Shown: piece after piece, positions 5,432 to 6,751 of the stretch | Layout of the letters: every line of letters begins with the position of its first letter | How positions within the stretch are numbered: position 1 is the stretch's first letter | DNA from: Prolixibacteraceae bacterium | Lineage (GTDB): Bacteria > Bacteroidota > Bacteroidia > Bacteroidales > Prolixibacteraceae | DNA: 6,751 nt | Reading direction: 5' to 3' | Assembly: GCA_009782655.1 (NCBI GenBank) | Contig: WRIQ01000066.1 | Location: 1 to 6,751 of the forward strand | Notes under the pieces: generated by a model | What the model saw: the letters and a program-made list of their open reading frames with translations, nothing else | What the model was told of the DNA's origin: nothing | The model's database searches: none | Position numbers and translations under genes: made by a program

Positions 5432-6751
5432 CTATACAGACCCCAGTTCACTCATCAGCCTTTCTATTTTTTCCGCTGCCAGTTTTTCGGTTTTGTCAAA
5501 ATCGGCGTAGGATTTCAGTTCACCCTTCACTTCAAAATAGAATTTGATTTTGGGCTCTGTTCCCGAAGGCCTTGCTGACACCTTTGTCCCGTCGACAGCA
5601 AAAAATTGCAATACGTTGGATGTGGTTTTCTGCGCTATCGGTTCGGTTTTTCCGGTTATCAGATTTTTCTGTTCAAGCGTATCGAAATCTTTCATCAATT
5701 CTATTTGCGCCCCGTCCAAATCTTTCGGCGGATTGCTACGGAATTGTTCCATCATCCGCTTTATTTCTTTGGCGCCCGACTGCCCCTTGCGTGTAATGGA
5801 GAACATGGCCTCTTTCGAATAGCCGTATTCGATATAAATATCGAGCAATAATTCGTACAACGTTTTACCTCTGCTTTTCGCCCAAGCGACAATTTCGGCC
5901 ATCAGCGCAATGGAGGATACTGCATCTTTATCGCGAACAAAATCTTCGGGCAGAAATCCGAAACTCTCTTCGCCGCCACCGATATATTTTTTCACTCCTT
6001 CGTTTTCGCGGATCACCTCGGCAATGTACTTGAATCCGGTATAGACATCGTAATATTCGATGTGGTTACGCAGAGCTATTTCCTTTATCAATTCGGTGGA
6101 CACTATGGTTTTCACGATAAATTCGTCGCCTCTGAGCATCTTTTTTTCGCGCATCCGCGTGATGATATAATATACAAAAAGCAATGCTGTTTGATTACCA
6201 TTGATTATTTCAAATTCATTTTTCAGGTTTCTCACGGCAACGCCTAAGCGGTCGCTGTCGGGGTCGGTGGCCATCACCACTTCGGCATCGGTTTCCACAG
6301 CTTTCTCAATTCCCATTTTCATGGCTGCCGGTTCTTCGGGATTGGGCGACGCCACGGTAGGAAAATTGCCGCTGATCACATCCTGTTCGGGAACATGGAT
6401 GATATGCGTAAATCCGAAAGCCTGCAAAGCCATCGGCACCAGCTTGAAGCCTGTTCCGTGGATGGGCGTATATACAATTTTCAAATCGTGATATTGGGCG
6501 ACTGTCTCAGGCGATAACGAAATGGTTTTCACGCGGTCGATATATTTTCTGTCGGCTTCGTCGCCCAACAATTGAATCAATTCTTTCTGTCCGTCGAACT
6601 TAATATCCTGTGGTTTAATGCGTTTCACTTCTTCAATAATTGCCGTGTCGTGGGGGGCTGTAACCTGAGCGCCATCGTCCCAATAAGCTTTATAGCCATT
6701 GTATTCGGGTGGATTGTGCGAGGCTGTGAGGATGATTCCGCTTTGGCAACC
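5432..6751 (-). CDS. pgcA: Phosphoglucomutase/phosphomannomutase (PgcA-type phosphohexomutase), 5' end missing
   Basis: Cytoplasmic alpha-D-phosphohexomutase that interconverts hexose 1- and 6-phosphates (glucose and/or mannose), linking glycolysis with glycogen and cell-surface sugar synthesis. The frame is open to the right edge, so the true start is outside; a GTG at 6628-6626 is an internal valine (EEVKRIKPQ). The visible 439 residues begin GCQSGIILTASHNPPEYNGY. All four family loops are present: the phosphoserine loop TASHNP (9-14, catalytic Ser11), the Mg-binding loop DPDSDR (163-168), the sugar-binding loop GGGEESFGF (258-266) and the phosphate-binding loop RPSGTEPKIKF (394-404). PgcA-like enzymes are about 580 residues with the serine loop near 145, so about 140 N-terminal residues are missing. 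The GEESFGF loop and following DFVRDKDAVSS favour the PgcA/PGM2-like group over classic Pgm or phosphoglucosamine mutase. The stop is TAG at 5434-5432. Glucose versus mannose preference cannot be read from sequence. Confidence 0.94.
   Translation of the reverse strand, partial: GCQSGIILTASHNPPEYNGYKAYWDDGAQVTAPHDTAIIEEVKRIKPQDIKFDGQKELIQLLGDEADRKYIDRVKTISLSPETVAQYHDLKIVYTPIHGTGFKLVPMALQAFGFTHIIHVPEQDVISGNFPTVASPNPEEPAAMKMGIEKAVETDAEVVMATDPDSDRLGVAVRNLKNEFEIINGNQTALLFVYYIITRMREKKMLRGDEFIVKTIVSTELIKEIALRNHIEYYDVYTGFKYIAEVIRENEGVKKYIGGGEESFGFLPEDFVRDKDAVSSIALMAEIVAWAKSRGKTLYELLLDIYIEYGYSKEAMFSITRKGQSGAKEIKRMMEQFRSNPPKDLDGAQIELMKDFDTLEQKNLITGKTEPIAQKTTSNVLQFFAVDGTKVSARPSGTEPKIKFYFEVKGELKSYADFDKTEKLAAEKIERLMSELGSV

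Noticed and set aside
6626..6628. GTG as the start codon of the phosphohexomutase
   Set aside because: The frame continues upstream to the window edge and encodes the catalytic TASHNP serine loop, so this GTG is internal.
1..6751. CRISPR array, tRNA or rRNA gene, insertion sequence, or attachment site
   Set aside because: No regularly spaced repeats, cloverleaf-like sequences, transposase motifs or paired terminal repeats were seen on either strand.

Overview
The window looks like chromosomal DNA of an anaerobic or facultative member of the Bacteroidota, probably order Bacteroidales. Supporting signs are an oxygen-sensitive class I fumarase, a secreted GH106-type glycosidase and a secreted DUF1080 protein. 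Start codons are preceded by A-rich sequence with no Shine-Dalgarno motif, and there are Bacteroidota-type -7 boxes (TAATTTTG). The genus cannot be fixed from the sequence alone.

Four protein genes were found, all on the minus strand, so transcription runs from high to low coordinates. In that order they are: a 5'-truncated phosphoglucomutase/phosphomannomutase of the PgcA type (5432-6751, entering from the right edge); a 405-base AT-rich intergenic region with a well-formed promoter (5027-5431); a secreted DUF1080 / 3-keto-disaccharide-hydrolase-like protein (4271-5026); a 277-base intergenic region with four short inverted repeats (3994-4270); a large secreted GH106-type alpha-L-rhamnosidase (703-3993); a 137-base gap with a possible promoter (566-702); and the first third of a class I [4Fe-4S] fumarate hydratase (1-565, running off the left edge).

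The two outer genes are housekeeping enzymes (hexose-phosphate interconversion and fumarate/malate interconversion). The two inner genes both carry signal peptides and probably act outside the cytoplasm on glycans or plant glycosides. GH106 would remove alpha-L-rhamnose. DUF1080 relatives are described as hydrolases of 3-keto-glycosides. No SusC/SusD pair, regulator, sugar oxidoreductase or transporter is visible, so this is not a canonical polysaccharide-utilization locus within the window. The wide gaps suggest that the genes have separate promoters rather than forming one tight operon.

No RNA gene, CRISPR array, insertion sequence or plus-strand gene could be supported. No clearly new system was found. 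The points most worth a second look are the GH106/DUF1080 pairing and the dyad cluster upstream of the GH106 gene.
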